A stretch of 64,000 nucleotides of DNA from Lachnospiraceae bacterium (GCA_025758065.1 CP107199.1:1155001-1219000), one strand, 5' to 3'. Positions 7,641 to 16,541 are shown, counted from the first letter of the stretch. Numbers and translations: made by a program. The notes: generated by a model not told the origin, from the sequence alone.

Positions 7641-9017
7641 ATGAATCATACAAAAGAAAAACATGACCAGTATTATGAAATGGCCCATTCTCCTATCAGC
7701 CACATTATACCAAAGCTTGCGGCACCGACCATTGTCAGTATGCTGATCAGCTCTATTTACAACATGGCTGATACATTTTTTGTAAGCCAGTTAGGCACCA
7801 GTGCTTCCGGTGCTGTAGGCGTTATCTTTTCTGCCATGGCCATTATCCAGGCACTGGCATTTATGATCGGAATGGGAAGCGGCAATTACATGACCCGTTC
7901 TTTAGGCGCCGGTAAGCGGGAACTGGCAGAACAGATCGTTTCCATTGCCTTTTTTACCGGTATCATCATGGGACTGGTGATCACTGTTTCCGCTACCTTT
8001 AATATCCACAAAATCGTCCTGCTTTTAGGCGCAACAGAAACCATTGCCCCTTATGCTAAAGCCTATGCACAGTATATTTTTATTGCAGCGCCATTTATGA
8101 TCTGCTCTTTCATCATGAACAATCTGCTGCGCTTTCAGGGGAAGGCTTCTTATGCCATGGTTGGTATTACCATCGGCGGTCTTTTAAATATCGCCCTGGA
8201 TCCGCTGTTTATCTTTACCCTTGGAATGGGTACTGCCGGAGCTGCTTTAGCTACAGGACTTTCCCAGTTTATCAGCTTCTGCATCCTTTTATGGATGTGC
8301 AATCATCAGGAAAGCTGTATTTCTATCAGCATACGCAAATTCCGCCCGAAACTGGCTATTTACCGTGAGATCATTTACGGCGGCATCCCATCTTTGGGAC
8401 GTCAGGGAATTGCCAGCGTGGCAACCATCCTTTTAAACTTTATGTGCCAGCCTTACGGGGATGCAGCCATTGCAGCCATGTCCATTGTCAGCCGCTTTAT
8501 GTTCTTTATCAACTCCGTTATCATAGGCTTTGGTCAGGGCTTCCAGCCGGTTTGCAGCTACTGCTTCGGCGCTGGGCTTTATAACCGTGTGAAGAAAGCC
8601 TGCTGGTTCTGTATCCGCATAAGTACCATTATCCTTCTGGTGCTCAGTGTGATCTGTTTCCCGGCATCCCACGCTATCATCTCCCTGTTCCGCCGCAACG
8701 ATCCGGTGGTTATTGAGATCGGAACACTGGCACTGCGGATGCAGCTGCTCACTCTTCCCCTTCAGGGTACTGTGATCATGGGTAATATGATGCCTCAGTC
8801 CATTGGGTATGGTTTCAGGGCAACTTTGGTATCTACCGCCCGTCAGGGGATTTTCCTGATTCCGCTGCTTATAATTCTGACTTTATCCTTAGGACTTCTG
8901 GGAATCCAGTGTGCCCAGCCACTGGCAGATATTGCCACTTTTTTACTGGCACTTTTTGTGATCCGGGGTATTTTTAAGGAGTTCCCGGAAGATGTTTCTT
9001 CTTCCGCAGCTCAGTAA
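7641..9017 (+). CDS. MATE family multidrug/cation exporter
   Basis: A 458-aa multi-drug and toxic compound extrusion (MOP superfamily) transporter with about 12 membrane helices in two similar halves. PTIVSMLISSIYNMADTFFV at the N-terminus is the typical MATE helix 1 pattern, and GGLLNIALDPLFIF and GFGQGFQPVCSYCFGAG are family-typical. It is expected to be an ion-driven drug or metabolite exporter in the cytoplasmic membrane; the substrate is unknown. It has its own promoter, an AAGGAG site and the ATG at 7641. The 3' end overlaps tadA on the other strand by 44 bp. Confidence 0.92.
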   Translation: MNHTKEKHDQYYEMAHSPISHIIPKLAAPTIVSMLISSIYNMADTFFVSQLGTSASGAVGVIFSAMAIIQALAFMIGMGSGNYMTRSLGAGKRELAEQIVSIAFFTGIIMGLVITVSATFNIHKIVLLLGATETIAPYAKAYAQYIFIAAPFMICSFIMNNLLRFQGKASYAMVGITIGGLLNIALDPLFIFTLGMGTAGAALATGLSQFISFCILLWMCNHQESCISISIRKFRPKLAIYREIIYGGIPSLGRQGIASVATILLNFMCQPYGDAAIAAMSIVSRFMFFINSVIIGFGQGFQPVCSYCFGAGLYNRVKKACWFCIRISTIILLVLSVICFPASHAIISLFRRNDPVVIEIGTLALRMQLLTLPLQGTVIMGNMMPQSIGYGFRATLVSTARQGIFLIPLLIILTLSLGLLGIQCAQPLADIATFLLALFVIRGIFKEFPEDVSSSAAQ

Positions 9018-9561
9018 AAAAGCCTGACATCATTTCTGAACATTCTTCTTCTAATATTCCTGTAACGATCTGAGCCTGGTGATTGAAACCAGGCTCTTTT
9101 AATAAATTGAGAACAGAACCGGCACAGCCTGCTTTGCTGTTCATGGAGCCAATGACCACTCTTGGTATTCTCGCCTGGACAATAGCACCGGCGCACATGG
9201 GACATGGTTCCAAAGTCACGTACAGTGTACAATCTTCCAGACGCCAGTCCCCTTCTTTTTTACAGGCTTTTTTAATGGAAGTGACCTCAGCGTGGGAAAG
9301 AACCGTTTTATCTGCGTTTCTCCGGTTATAGCCTCTTGCAATGATCTGTCCATCTTTTACAAGGACACAACCAATGGGAACATCTCCTATTTTGGCTGCT
9401 TTTTTTGCCTGCTTAATGGCTTCTTTCATATATTTTTCGTCTTCAGCTTTAATTTTTGCAGCTTTCGCCTCTTCTTCTAAAGCTTTCAGGCGGCGTTTTT
9501 CATTTCTTGCTTCCCAGCGGCGCTGTCTGGTGGCAAGTTCTTTCTGGGTGGCTTCATCCAT
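8974..9561 (-). CDS. tadA: tRNA-specific adenosine deaminase TadA
   Basis: Converts adenosine 34 to inosine in tRNA-Arg(ACG). The zinc-binding HAE motif (SHAEVTSI) and the PCPMCAGAI motif are both present, with the proton-shuttle Glu in HAE. The deaminase domain spans about residues 42-185. The first 40 residues are a highly charged, probably coiled-coil extension (RRWEARNEKRRLKALEEEAK) absent from the compact E. coli and Bacillus enzymes. A later start could be used, but the ATG at 9561 has an AGAAAGG-type site. It lies upstream of the SRP RNA-dnaX block as in Bacillus, here with a MATE gene inserted. The convergent MATE gene overlaps its 3' end by 44 bp. Confidence 0.93.
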   Translation of the reverse strand: MDEATQKELATRQRRWEARNEKRRLKALEEEAKAAKIKAEDEKYMKEAIKQAKKAAKIGDVPIGCVLVKDGQIIARGYNRRNADKTVLSHAEVTSIKKACKKEGDWRLEDCTLYVTLEPCPMCAGAIVQARIPRVVIGSMNSKAGCAGSVLNLLKEPGFNHQAQIVTGILEEECSEMMSGFFTELRKKKHLPGTP

Positions 9562-9612
9562 AGAGTATATCTACCTTTCTAAAGTTCATTGGATTTCCCG
9601 CATTCCTGTATC

Positions 9613-9680
9613 AGTGCATCCTTTCGTAAATAACCGGTCCAATGACGGAAGATGCAGATTTGAGTATACAGTTTCAAAAC
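9613..9680. repeat. Dispersed palindromic repeat family A, diverged partial copy
   Basis: About 58 bp collinear with the left arm of the full family A element at 50929-51093. Shared blocks are TTTCGTAAATAAC, GATGC-GATTTGAGT and the following CAG. It lies in the gap in front of tadA, and the end that faces tadA is the outer end of the element. Confidence 0.6.
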
Positions 9681-9712
9681 GAAAGCGGTCTGTCTGTTGG
9701 ATTATAGCACAT

Positions 9713-10987
9713 TTACTCCACATTCTCCATCCTTACGTCCGCATACCAGTAGCCAAAACGACCGTCCTGGGCCGGCTGAGTCTTTGCGAGGACAAAATGC
9801 GGAAAGCCGAACATAGATGCCATATATTTTTCATTGCTGTAGTAATGACCGGGAACTCCCAGTATGTAACGTGCTCTGGTATGTTTTTCATCACCTACTC
9901 TGGCAAATATCAGATAGCGGTAGTTATAATAGCCGTGAAGGAGAAAACTATTGTTGCCGTATCCCCAGTTTTCTCTTGGAAGAAGCCCGATATCCTGAGG
10001 ACGGATCGTAAGTATTTCAGCAGTTCCCGGACTGTCAAAAGCCTGCATTTTGGGATAATGTTTCCGGAAACGGTCCCAAAGCACCTCCGGACCCCATTTT
10101 TCTTCTTCTGCGTCCAGATGTTCTAAGGCTTTTGGATCGCCAAGGGGGATTTCTTCCTGCTGTGTGCTTTGGATAAATGGGCTGGACGAAGACTGGGGTG
10201 ACTGTGGCTGCTGGTCTGTGGGTGGCTGGGAGTTTCGATCTGCGGGCGGCTGGGCCAGCTGGTCTGCGGGTGGCTGGGACTGCCAATCTGCGGGTGGCTG
10301 CACCCACTGATCTGCGGATGGTTGTGGTGACTGGGCTGCGGATGGTTGCTTAGGCGGGTCTCCAGACGGCTGTAATTGCTGCAGAAGCTTCGGTTCAGAT
10401 GTATTTTGCGGTGCCCCGGATGCTGCTGGTGCTGTATCTTCTGCCGCATTTCCCTTTGCCGCACTTTCCTTTTCCACATTTTCCTTTTCCGCTATATTAT
10501 CACCCACTTTCGCCGCCTCATCGATCTCCCGGTTCAGCTCTTCAATCTGCTTTTTCAGCCGTTTATCCCGTTCCTGTGTATCATCCGGCTTTTTTTCCGC
10601 TGCCTCTGCCAGCTCCAACTCTGCCGCCTGAGCCACTGCATCTTCCCAGACCGTCTTGTATACACGCCATTCTTCCCCTTTTTCATGAATGACCAGACCA
10701 ATGTAGCTATCCAGGGAATTGCCTGTCCCCATTACATTTTCCACATTTATAATGGTGCGGAACTCGCCACAGCCATTTCTTATAAAGATATTTCCCAAAG
10801 GGATCTCCTGACCTGAAGCGATCAGATAAACACCAATATCATTTCCCCCTGCATATATCTTTTTTACGTTTACACTAAGGCGGCACTGGCCGTTTCTGGA
10901 CTCCAGCTTTACAAAACCGATATTTTTTCCCTTTTCTTCTCCTTCATAAGCATAAATATACGATATTAACCTGCGATAACCTGTCAT
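9713..10987 (-). CDS. DUF6128-like protein with 8-residue repeats
   Basis: A 424-aa protein that I recognise only as a Lachnospiraceae-type conserved hypothetical. An N-terminal beta-rich domain (1-120: KGKNIGFVKLESRNGQCRL and IYAGGNDIGVYLIA) is followed by a charged coiled segment (about 130-190). A Pro/Gln-rich low-complexity region with six tandem 8-aa units (QPPADxxx type) follows, then a globular C-terminal domain (about 310-424) with Trp- and Tyr-rich motifs such as LPRENWGYGNNSFLLHGYYNYRY. No signal peptide or membrane segment is seen. The start has a GGAGTGAGG site. The arrangement of two folded domains joined by a repeat linker suggests an adaptor or binding role, but this is inference. 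Confidence 0.6.
   Translation of the reverse strand: MTGYRRLISYIYAYEGEEKGKNIGFVKLESRNGQCRLSVNVKKIYAGGNDIGVYLIASGQEIPLGNIFIRNGCGEFRTIINVENVMGTGNSLDSYIGLVIHEKGEEWRVYKTVWEDAVAQAAELELAEAAEKKPDDTQERDKRLKKQIEELNREIDEAAKVGDNIAEKENVEKESAAKGNAAEDTAPAASGAPQNTSEPKLLQQLQPSGDPPKQPSAAQSPQPSADQWVQPPADWQSQPPADQLAQPPADRNSQPPTDQQPQSPQSSSSPFIQSTQQEEIPLGDPKALEHLDAEEEKWGPEVLWDRFRKHYPKMQAFDSPGTAEILTIRPQDIGLLPRENWGYGNNSFLLHGYYNYRYLIFARVGDEKHTRARYILGVPGHYYSNEKYMASMFGFPHFVLAKTQPAQDGRFGYWYADVRMENVE
10205..10348 (-). repeat. Six tandem 24-bp coding repeats
   Basis: Six consecutive 24-bp units encode QPSAAQSP, QPSADQWV, QPPADWQS, QPPADQLA, QPPADRNS and QPPTDQQP. The repeat period is a multiple of three, so copy-number change keeps the frame. 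Confidence 0.85.
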
Positions 10988-11069
10988 ATCCTCACTCCTT
11001 GCTCCCCTATACAGAAACTATGATTGCTGTTGTATTTGATATCAGTATTAATTTTATGCACAAGGAGTT

Positions 11070-11112
11070 AAAAAAATCCCCCAAAAAGCATTTCTCTATG
11101 CCTTCTGGGGGA
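11070..11112 (-). terminator. Terminator after the fabT-lipoprotein unit
   Basis: On the minus strand ATCCCCCAGAAGGCAT pairs with ATGCTTTTTGGGGGAT around a short loop, followed by TTTTTTT. It ends the transcript of the GerMN-like lipoprotein. Confidence 0.9.
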
Positions 11113-11164
11113 TCAAATATTTCCGCTAAGGTTTATAAAATGATACAGGTGTCATACAATCTTA

Positions 11165-11710
11165 TCAGTCTACATTTTCATAATCAGCTTCATAAGAAAG
11201 ATCTGCCGCACCTGCCAGGTCTTTTCCGTTTACCTGAAGAGTCAGCTTGGATAATTCAAAATTTTCTACAAAGGTATTTCCAATTTCTACCAGAAATGCA
11301 TTATCAGAAACGCCTTCGTTATTTTCTGCCTGGTTCAGATTTAAGACAGCTGTCTTGTTGTCATCTTCACCGGTAATGTTGAAATCCAAAACCTCAGTTC
11401 CTTCTGTAAAGATACCGTACTCCATCATCTTATTTACTAAAGCTTGCGGATCCAGTTCATCACTGTCCAGGGAATCCATATCCTGGACAAGGCTGTCACC
11501 GTCACCCTTGTGATATATAGAAATAATAGCAACCGGAGCTACGTTTGGATCCGGTACTTTATCACTGGCACCGCCAGTAGTCTGTGCTTCCATCTGTGTC
11601 TGCGCTTCTGCAGCTGATTTTGTTTCTTTCTGTTTTTCAGTGGTCGGTGTACATGCAGCCAGTGAAACTGCCATCATAGCTGTCAGCAGACCTAATAACC
11701 ATTTTTTCAT
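11165..11710 (-). CDS. GerMN-like lipoprotein
   Basis: A 181-aa secreted lipoprotein. The signal peptide MKKWLLGLLTAMMAVSLAAC carries a lipobox ending at Cys20, followed by a Thr/Gln/Glu-rich linker. The folded part (about 60-165) has the pattern of a GerMN domain: a Leu/Met segment (DPQALVNKMMEYGIFTEGTEV), a strand-rich stretch (TAVLNLNQAE), an Asn/Phe helix and a final strand LTLQVNGKDL. GerMN domains occur in spore germination and sporulation envelope proteins. The gene begins 15 bp after fabT with an AAGGAGG site, so it is probably cotranscribed. The domain match is by eye and moderate. Confidence 0.6.
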   Translation of the reverse strand: MKKWLLGLLTAMMAVSLAACTPTTEKQKETKSAAEAQTQMEAQTTGGASDKVPDPNVAPVAIISIYHKGDGDSLVQDMDSLDSDELDPQALVNKMMEYGIFTEGTEVLDFNITGEDDNKTAVLNLNQAENNEGVSDNAFLVEIGNTFVENFELSKLTLQVNGKDLAGAADLSYEADYENVD

Positions 11711-11725
11711 TGTAATGTTGCCTCC

Positions 11726-12172
11726 TTATTCGTTCTCGCCAAAGCTTCTGAACCAGGAATTTAACTTTGTCAGTGCTTTGATCAGCGCCTGAAGTTCCTC
11801 TTCTGTCAGCACACCAACCACTCCCTGGATCATCTGTTCATGGAAATGTTTATGGTGATAATATGCTTTGACACCTTTTTCTGAAAGAGAGATATGAACT
11901 ACCCGTCGATCCTGTGTACTGCGGCACCGGATCACATAGCCTTTTTTCACAAGGCTGTTCATAGAAATAGTCAGCGTACCCACGGTCACTGACAATTCCT
12001 TTGCAATGGATGACATATTTTTAGTTGTACCGATCCCGATAGCATTGATCACATGCATATCGTTATTGGTCAGATCCTGATATTCCTGACTGGCTATCGC
12101 TTTCTCTTCTATACTATTGATATCCCGAAACAGGTTCACAAGTACATCATTCAGTGTATCGTAGGTTCCCAC
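11726..12172 (-). CDS. fabT: FabT-like MarR regulator of fatty acid synthesis
   Basis: A MarR-family winged-helix repressor of 148 aa from the GTG start at 12172. This start is chosen because AGGGAAG precedes it, because a good promoter lies inside the longer reading frame, and because it gives the length of streptococcal FabT. The region MHVINAIG, SIAKELSVTVGTLTISMNSLVKKGYV, STQDRRVVHISLSEKG and the C-terminal LIKALTKLNSWF closely follow FabT, including the SVTVGT-T recognition helix and the DRR wing. FabT represses fab genes, usually with long-chain acyl-ACP as corepressor. The fab operon lies 27 kb away in this window and carries a matching palindrome. Confidence 0.8.
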   Translation of the reverse strand: MGTYDTLNDVLVNLFRDINSIEEKAIASQEYQDLTNNDMHVINAIGIGTTKNMSSIAKELSVTVGTLTISMNSLVKKGYVIRCRSTQDRRVVHISLSEKGVKAYYHHKHFHEQMIQGVVGVLTEEELQALIKALTKLNSWFRSFGENE

Positions 12173-12209
12173 ATTCTTCCCTTTCACGTTTCTAAAAAGC
12201 TTCTTACAG

Positions 12210-12238
12210 ATTGTATCGTATTTTATCCATGTACACAA
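12210..12238 (-). promoter_or_regulatory. SigA promoter of fabT
   Basis: On the minus strand TTGTGT (12238-12233), 17 bp, TACAAT (12215-12210), with a predicted start near 12203. It lies inside the upstream part of the longer open frame, which supports the GTG start at 12172. I see no TTTGA-N3-TCAAA palindrome here, so autoregulation is not evident. Confidence 0.7.
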
Positions 12239-12298
12239 GCCCCTAATTCCTTATAAAATTCTTAAAAACCTGTGATTTTTCTGTGTTTCCACATAGTT

Positions 12299-13729
12299 TT
12301 ACATTAACTTGTCTGATCCAGACACCAGGCGTGCAAAAACTTCACCCCGCTCTTCAAAGTTTTTAAAAATACCATAGCTGGCTGCTGCCGGTGACATAAG
12401 ACAGCTGTGCCCTGGTCTGGTCAGTTCTTTTGCTTTGGCTACTGCATCCTCCAGATGATCCGTCAGCACCAGACGGTCTTTATCCTGAAAATCCGGATAT
12501 CCATTCAGGATCTCCTCTAAAATACGCTTTCCGGTAGCTTCCATCAGGATAATATGGGGAACCTTATGTCCGGAAAGGAAATTAATCAGTTCACTGTAAT
12601 CGATCCCCCGGTCCATGCCGCCTATGAGGACTGTATCCACATCTTTCAGTGTATTTAACGCCTGAATGGTCGTCTCACAGATAGTGGAAATAGAGTCATC
12701 ATAATATTTAATGCCGTCTTTTTCCCCTAATGGCTGTAAGCGGTGAGGCAGCGGCTGATAGGACTTAAGACCATTGATAAATACTGTATCTTCTATTTTT
12801 AAAAGGCTGCACACTGCATAGGCAATGCCGATATCAAAATAATTGTGCTGTCCTAAAAGCCGGATCTGGTCTGTTGGGATCTTTATAAAATGACCGTCAT
12901 AGCTGGCTTTTGTTCCATCATTTTCCTGTATGATCTCCATTTTTTTCCAGATATCGATCTGTTCCGGCAGGACTGCTTCCTGTCCTGAAACACCTGGTAT
13001 TTCAAATAATGTTTCCTCAAAAGAAGGCTTTGCTGCGATCAGCTTAGAGGTGCAGGTTCCCTTCTTTGGCAGACACTGCACATTGCATACAAGAACGTCT
13101 CCCTCCTTCTGGTTTGAATAAATATGACGCTTTGCCTGCACATATTTTTCCAGAGTGCCATAGTGATCTAAATGCTCCTCATGGAGATTGGTGAGAATAG
13201 CAATATGGGGGGAAACAGTCATGTATTCCAGCTGATGACAGGAAAGTTCGCAAACGATCCTGGTATCCGGTCCCACTTCTTCCATATGGTCAAATACCGG
13301 GATACCGATATTTCCAACCAGAATGGTATCCATTCCCGCTTCTTTTAACAGATGATAGATCAGAGTGGTAATAGTGCTTTTTCCCTTAGTTCCGGTAATT
13401 CCGATGATCTGGTCCCTGAAGCACTGGAAAAACAGCTCTGTCTGGGATAATATCTGGCTGGTATACTCCTTAACCGGCTTTTCAAGGACTACACCCGGAC
13501 TTTTAAATACCACATCATAGTCGTTTAAGCATTTCTGATAGTCCTCACCTGCAGTCCATTTGCCAATACCTTCCGGCTTTTCTTTAGGATGTGCCATATC
13601 TGCCACATCTACAAGGGCACAGCAATCCAGCTTTTTTAACACATTCCAGGTAGATTTACCTTCACGTCCAAACCCCAGTATCAGTACCTTTTTTCCCTTT
13701 ACCCAGGGAATTATTCTTTCGATCATCAT
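12299..13729 (-). CDS. murD: MurD2-type UDP-MurNAc-L-Ala--glutamate ligase
   Basis: Mur ligase of 476 aa that adds glutamate to UDP-MurNAc-L-Ala. The ATP loop is GTKGKST, with a Rossmann start VLILGFGREGKS, Mg/carbamyl-region motifs (NLHEEHLDHYG) and C-terminal SPAAASYGIFKNFEERG. Two substrate motifs differ from ordinary MurD: ELSCHQLE replaces ELSSFQLE, and DDSISTICET replaces NDSKATN, so the Lys that contacts D-Glu in E. coli is Ile. These changes fit the MurD2 subgroup that uses L-Glu and works with the MurL epimerase, encoded immediately upstream. The start ATG (13729) has GAGG and lies 4 bp after the murL stop. L-Glu use is inference. Confidence 0.85.
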   Translation of the reverse strand: MMIERIIPWVKGKKVLILGFGREGKSTWNVLKKLDCCALVDVADMAHPKEKPEGIGKWTAGEDYQKCLNDYDVVFKSPGVVLEKPVKEYTSQILSQTELFFQCFRDQIIGITGTKGKSTITTLIYHLLKEAGMDTILVGNIGIPVFDHMEEVGPDTRIVCELSCHQLEYMTVSPHIAILTNLHEEHLDHYGTLEKYVQAKRHIYSNQKEGDVLVCNVQCLPKKGTCTSKLIAAKPSFEETLFEIPGVSGQEAVLPEQIDIWKKMEIIQENDGTKASYDGHFIKIPTDQIRLLGQHNYFDIGIAYAVCSLLKIEDTVFINGLKSYQPLPHRLQPLGEKDGIKYYDDSISTICETTIQALNTLKDVDTVLIGGMDRGIDYSELINFLSGHKVPHIILMEATGKRILEEILNGYPDFQDKDRLVLTDHLEDAVAKAKELTRPGHSCLMSPAAASYGIFKNFEERGEVFARLVSGSDKLM

Positions 13730-13733
13730 AGTT

Positions 13734-15149
13734 TTATGCCTCTTCTTCACACTCTTGTGATTTGCAGTTCTTACGTACTAATTCCTCCCAGGCTGTTGGA
13801 ACCAGGTTCTGCTCATCAAAATATCCGGAGAAATGATCTCCTTTGGCCTTGTATTCTTCATACAGACCGGTAGTCTTATAATATTTTAAAAGATAAGGCA
13901 GTTTTTCCCCATCTTTTTCCAGACAGTCAATTGTCATAACAAGGGCTGTGTTGATCTCATCCCTGCTTCCCACACACTCAAATGGCTTTTCTTCCTGGAT
14001 GCCGACCAGCTGTTCCATAGTAGACTGCATGGTCTCATCTTCTAACATATCCGTTCCAAAGATTTCTTTCACTTCTTCCCTGGAAAGGAAAGGGGAAAGA
14101 ATAAAGTATACAAATAAGCACTTCGGACAATGGCCGCACCAGCTGTCTGTTTTGCTTCCCGCATTACAGCTTCTGAATATAGCGTGGTACTGCTTCTGTT
14201 TTGCGAAATATTTTGCGATCTGGAACTCGCTTAATGGGCGCAGCATACTGAAATAGTAGGCACTTCCCGTCAGATAGTCAGTCTGATAACGATGAAAATC
14301 TGTCTCAAATTTAAAGCTCTTGGAATACTGGTGGTTTACCGTACTTCCCTGGACTGTGCTTTCATTTGCACTGGATTCATTGGACAGCGCAATATAAGAA
14401 AGACCTGCCATCCTTGCTGCGATCACAGTGGAAAATGCCACCAGCGCGGAAAATGGGGTATGTCCGTTTAAGAAACCTTCTTTATTTAACTGGAGCATGC
14501 GCTTATCCAGTGTACGATGTACACTTACCACATGGTCTGCGTCCAGTTTTGCAGATTCCGTAGTATGGATGGTAGCGCCTCTGGGATTAATGATATAGGC
14601 GAACACAGGCACATCTGCACTTTTTAACAGTTCCAAAGTGACAGCCGAATCCTTCCCGCCACCTACAGGCACAAGAATGCCCTTTTCAGAGCCTTTCGTA
14701 TCCTGTTTCTTTCCGTAGTCATTTTTCTGTTTGTTTTCTTCACCCAATTCGCAGACGATCTCCATAAAGCCTTCCTGATCTGCTTCTGTGATCTTATTTA
14801 CGTAGAAAAATTCCCCAAGACCATTAAAATACAGATCTTTCCACCAGAGGATCTGATCTTTGTTTAAAGCGCCTGCTTCGATCACTACCTGTGGTGAACA
14901 GGTGATCTTCCAGTAGCTGACCAGTTCTACCATTCCCAGGGAAAAGATCATTTTCTTCATCAATGGGTCTTCATTCCATTTCACCTGTGTATTTCCATTT
15001 TTGGGAAATATCCACGTGGGAGTAAATTCGGAAAGGCCTTCTATTTCAAAGGTATATGTGATCTTTAATTCGTTTAATGTTTCTTCTGTGCTGTAACCTC
15101 TGTAGAAGAAACGGGGATATTCTTTTCTGAATTTCAGGTAACGTTCCAT
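13734..15149 (-). CDS. murL: UDP-MurNAc-L-Ala-L-Glu epimerase MurL
   Basis: A 471-aa enzyme that epimerises the terminal L-Glu of UDP-MurNAc-L-Ala-L-Glu to D-Glu, first described in Xanthomonas. The N-terminal beta-rich domain is followed by the PP-loop-like ATP motif LVPVGGGKDSAV (about residues 170-180). Further conserved stretches are GFLNGHTPFSALVAFS, ALSNESSANEST, the NHQYSKS segment, FSMLRPLSEFQIAKYFA, the Cys cluster CNAGSKTDSWCGHCPKC and KPFECVGSRDEI. I recognise this succession from MurL. The ATG at 15149 is preceded by GAGG; a longer reading frame begins six codons earlier. It probably forms an operon with the upstream MATE gene and downstream murD. Confidence 0.85.
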   Translation of the reverse strand: MERYLKFRKEYPRFFYRGYSTEETLNELKITYTFEIEGLSEFTPTWIFPKNGNTQVKWNEDPLMKKMIFSLGMVELVSYWKITCSPQVVIEAGALNKDQILWWKDLYFNGLGEFFYVNKITEADQEGFMEIVCELGEENKQKNDYGKKQDTKGSEKGILVPVGGGKDSAVTLELLKSADVPVFAYIINPRGATIHTTESAKLDADHVVSVHRTLDKRMLQLNKEGFLNGHTPFSALVAFSTVIAARMAGLSYIALSNESSANESTVQGSTVNHQYSKSFKFETDFHRYQTDYLTGSAYYFSMLRPLSEFQIAKYFAKQKQYHAIFRSCNAGSKTDSWCGHCPKCLFVYFILSPFLSREEVKEIFGTDMLEDETMQSTMEQLVGIQEEKPFECVGSRDEINTALVMTIDCLEKDGEKLPYLLKYYKTTGLYEEYKAKGDHFSGYFDEQNLVPTAWEELVRKNCKSQECEEEA

Positions 15150-15189
15150 TTTGTACCTCTTTCTCAATTATATGTTCTCTCTGTACGCA

Positions 15190-16518
15190 TTACATTGTCT
15201 TCCATTTTCCTGTGCGGTACTCTGCATAGGAGATGGCCCAGTTTGCAAACCAGCCCACAGGAACTGCGCACCAGACCATGGCAATGCCAAATCTTGGGGC
15301 ACACGTAATGGCGATGATCACACGGATTCCTAAGTTTACCAGATTGGCAACGGTAAACATTTTCATATCACCGGCACCGCGCAGCAGGCCATCCACTGAC
15401 ATTTTAAAACCAATAAAGCAGAAAAACCAACCCATAAAGGTAAGATAACCGATTCCTGTGGAAAGTGCAACTGCCGTTCCTTCATTTCCAATGAACAGTC
15501 CGATCATACCCCGGTTAAATACCTCTAAAAAGAAGCAGATAACTGCTGCACAGACAATGACCATTTTACTGGCTGCGTGAAGTCCCTGAACGACACGGTC
15601 TTTCTGCTGTGCTCCGATATTTTGCGCTGTATAGGATGAAACGGCATTTCCGATGGCAGACATTGGCACAACACAGATGGACTCAATACGCATGGCTGCT
15701 GAAAAACCTGCCAGTGCCTCGGAACCAAAGCCGTTGACTACAGACTGTACCAGCATCATACCAATGGATACAGTAGACTGCTGGAGAATAGACGGAATAG
15801 CTATACGGGTCATTTCTGACAGCTCCATTGTATCAAACAGTGTTTTCTGCTTTCCTTCCAGATCGTTCAGGTTTTTAATAAGAACCGCAAAGGAAAGGAC
15901 AGCGGAAATTCCCTGTGCGATCAAAGTGGCCCATGCAACACCGGCTACTCCCATATCCATTTTTGTGACCATGATAATATCAAGGGCTACATTAAATACA
16001 GAAGAGAATATCAGGAAATACAGTGGGATCCTGGATTTTCCCAGTGCGTTGAACATGGCAGAAAGCACGTTGTACATAAAAAGGAAGGGCAGTCCCAGAA
16101 AATAGATCCGCAAATACTGTGCTGCCATATCCAGACAGTCTGACGGAGTATTTAACCAGATCATGATCTGTTTTCCAAGGACCAGACCTGCCACACCAAG
16201 ACATAAGCTGATACCAAGGAAGGATAAAAGAGCTGTAAATACAGCTGTTTTCATTCTCCCGTATTCTTTTGCACCAAAACAGCGGCTTACGATCACCGAT
16301 GCACCGATACCGCCGCCAATGGCTACACAAATAAAGATGTTGGTCAGTGCATAGGAAGCACCTACCGCTGCCAGAGCCTGCTCACTGACATAACGGCCTA
16401 CAATGGCAGAGTCTACCATGGTATAAGTCTGCTGGAACAGGTTTCCTATAATCATTGGCAGTGAAAATAAAAATAACGCCTGTAAGGGCGGTTTTTTTAT
16501 CAGATAATCATTATCCAT
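15190..16518 (-). CDS. MATE family efflux transporter
   Basis: A second MATE transporter (442 aa, about 12 membrane helices). It starts MDNDYLIKKPPLQALFLFSLPMI, with QQTYTMVDSAIVGRYV in helix 1-2 and GGGIGASVIVSRCFGAKE, typical of the DinF/NorM-like branch. It lies 40 bp upstream of murL and appears to be the first gene of a MATE-murL-murD unit. Whether it handles a cell-wall intermediate is unknown; the MOP superfamily also includes MurJ flippases, but this protein looks like an ordinary exporter. A family B repeat occupies its leader just before the AGGAGG site. Confidence 0.9.
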   Translation of the reverse strand: MDNDYLIKKPPLQALFLFSLPMIIGNLFQQTYTMVDSAIVGRYVSEQALAAVGASYALTNIFICVAIGGGIGASVIVSRCFGAKEYGRMKTAVFTALLSFLGISLCLGVAGLVLGKQIMIWLNTPSDCLDMAAQYLRIYFLGLPFLFMYNVLSAMFNALGKSRIPLYFLIFSSVFNVALDIIMVTKMDMGVAGVAWATLIAQGISAVLSFAVLIKNLNDLEGKQKTLFDTMELSEMTRIAIPSILQQSTVSIGMMLVQSVVNGFGSEALAGFSAAMRIESICVVPMSAIGNAVSSYTAQNIGAQQKDRVVQGLHAASKMVIVCAAVICFFLEVFNRGMIGLFIGNEGTAVALSTGIGYLTFMGWFFCFIGFKMSVDGLLRGAGDMKMFTVANLVNLGIRVIIAITCAPRFGIAMVWCAVPVGWFANWAISYAEYRTGKWKTM

Positions 16519-16541
16519 TTTATTGCAGCCTCCTGTGTGTC

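Noticed and set aside
9341..10126. 261-aa open frame on the plus strand
   Set aside because: It runs antisense across tadA, the gap and the DUF6128-like gene; composition is non-protein-like.
10205..10348. CRISPR array
   Set aside because: The 24-bp repeats are contiguous, without spacers, and encode an in-frame protein repeat.
12173..12238. N-terminal extension of fabT
   Set aside because: It contains the gene's own promoter, and the GTG at 12172 has a site and gives the normal family length.
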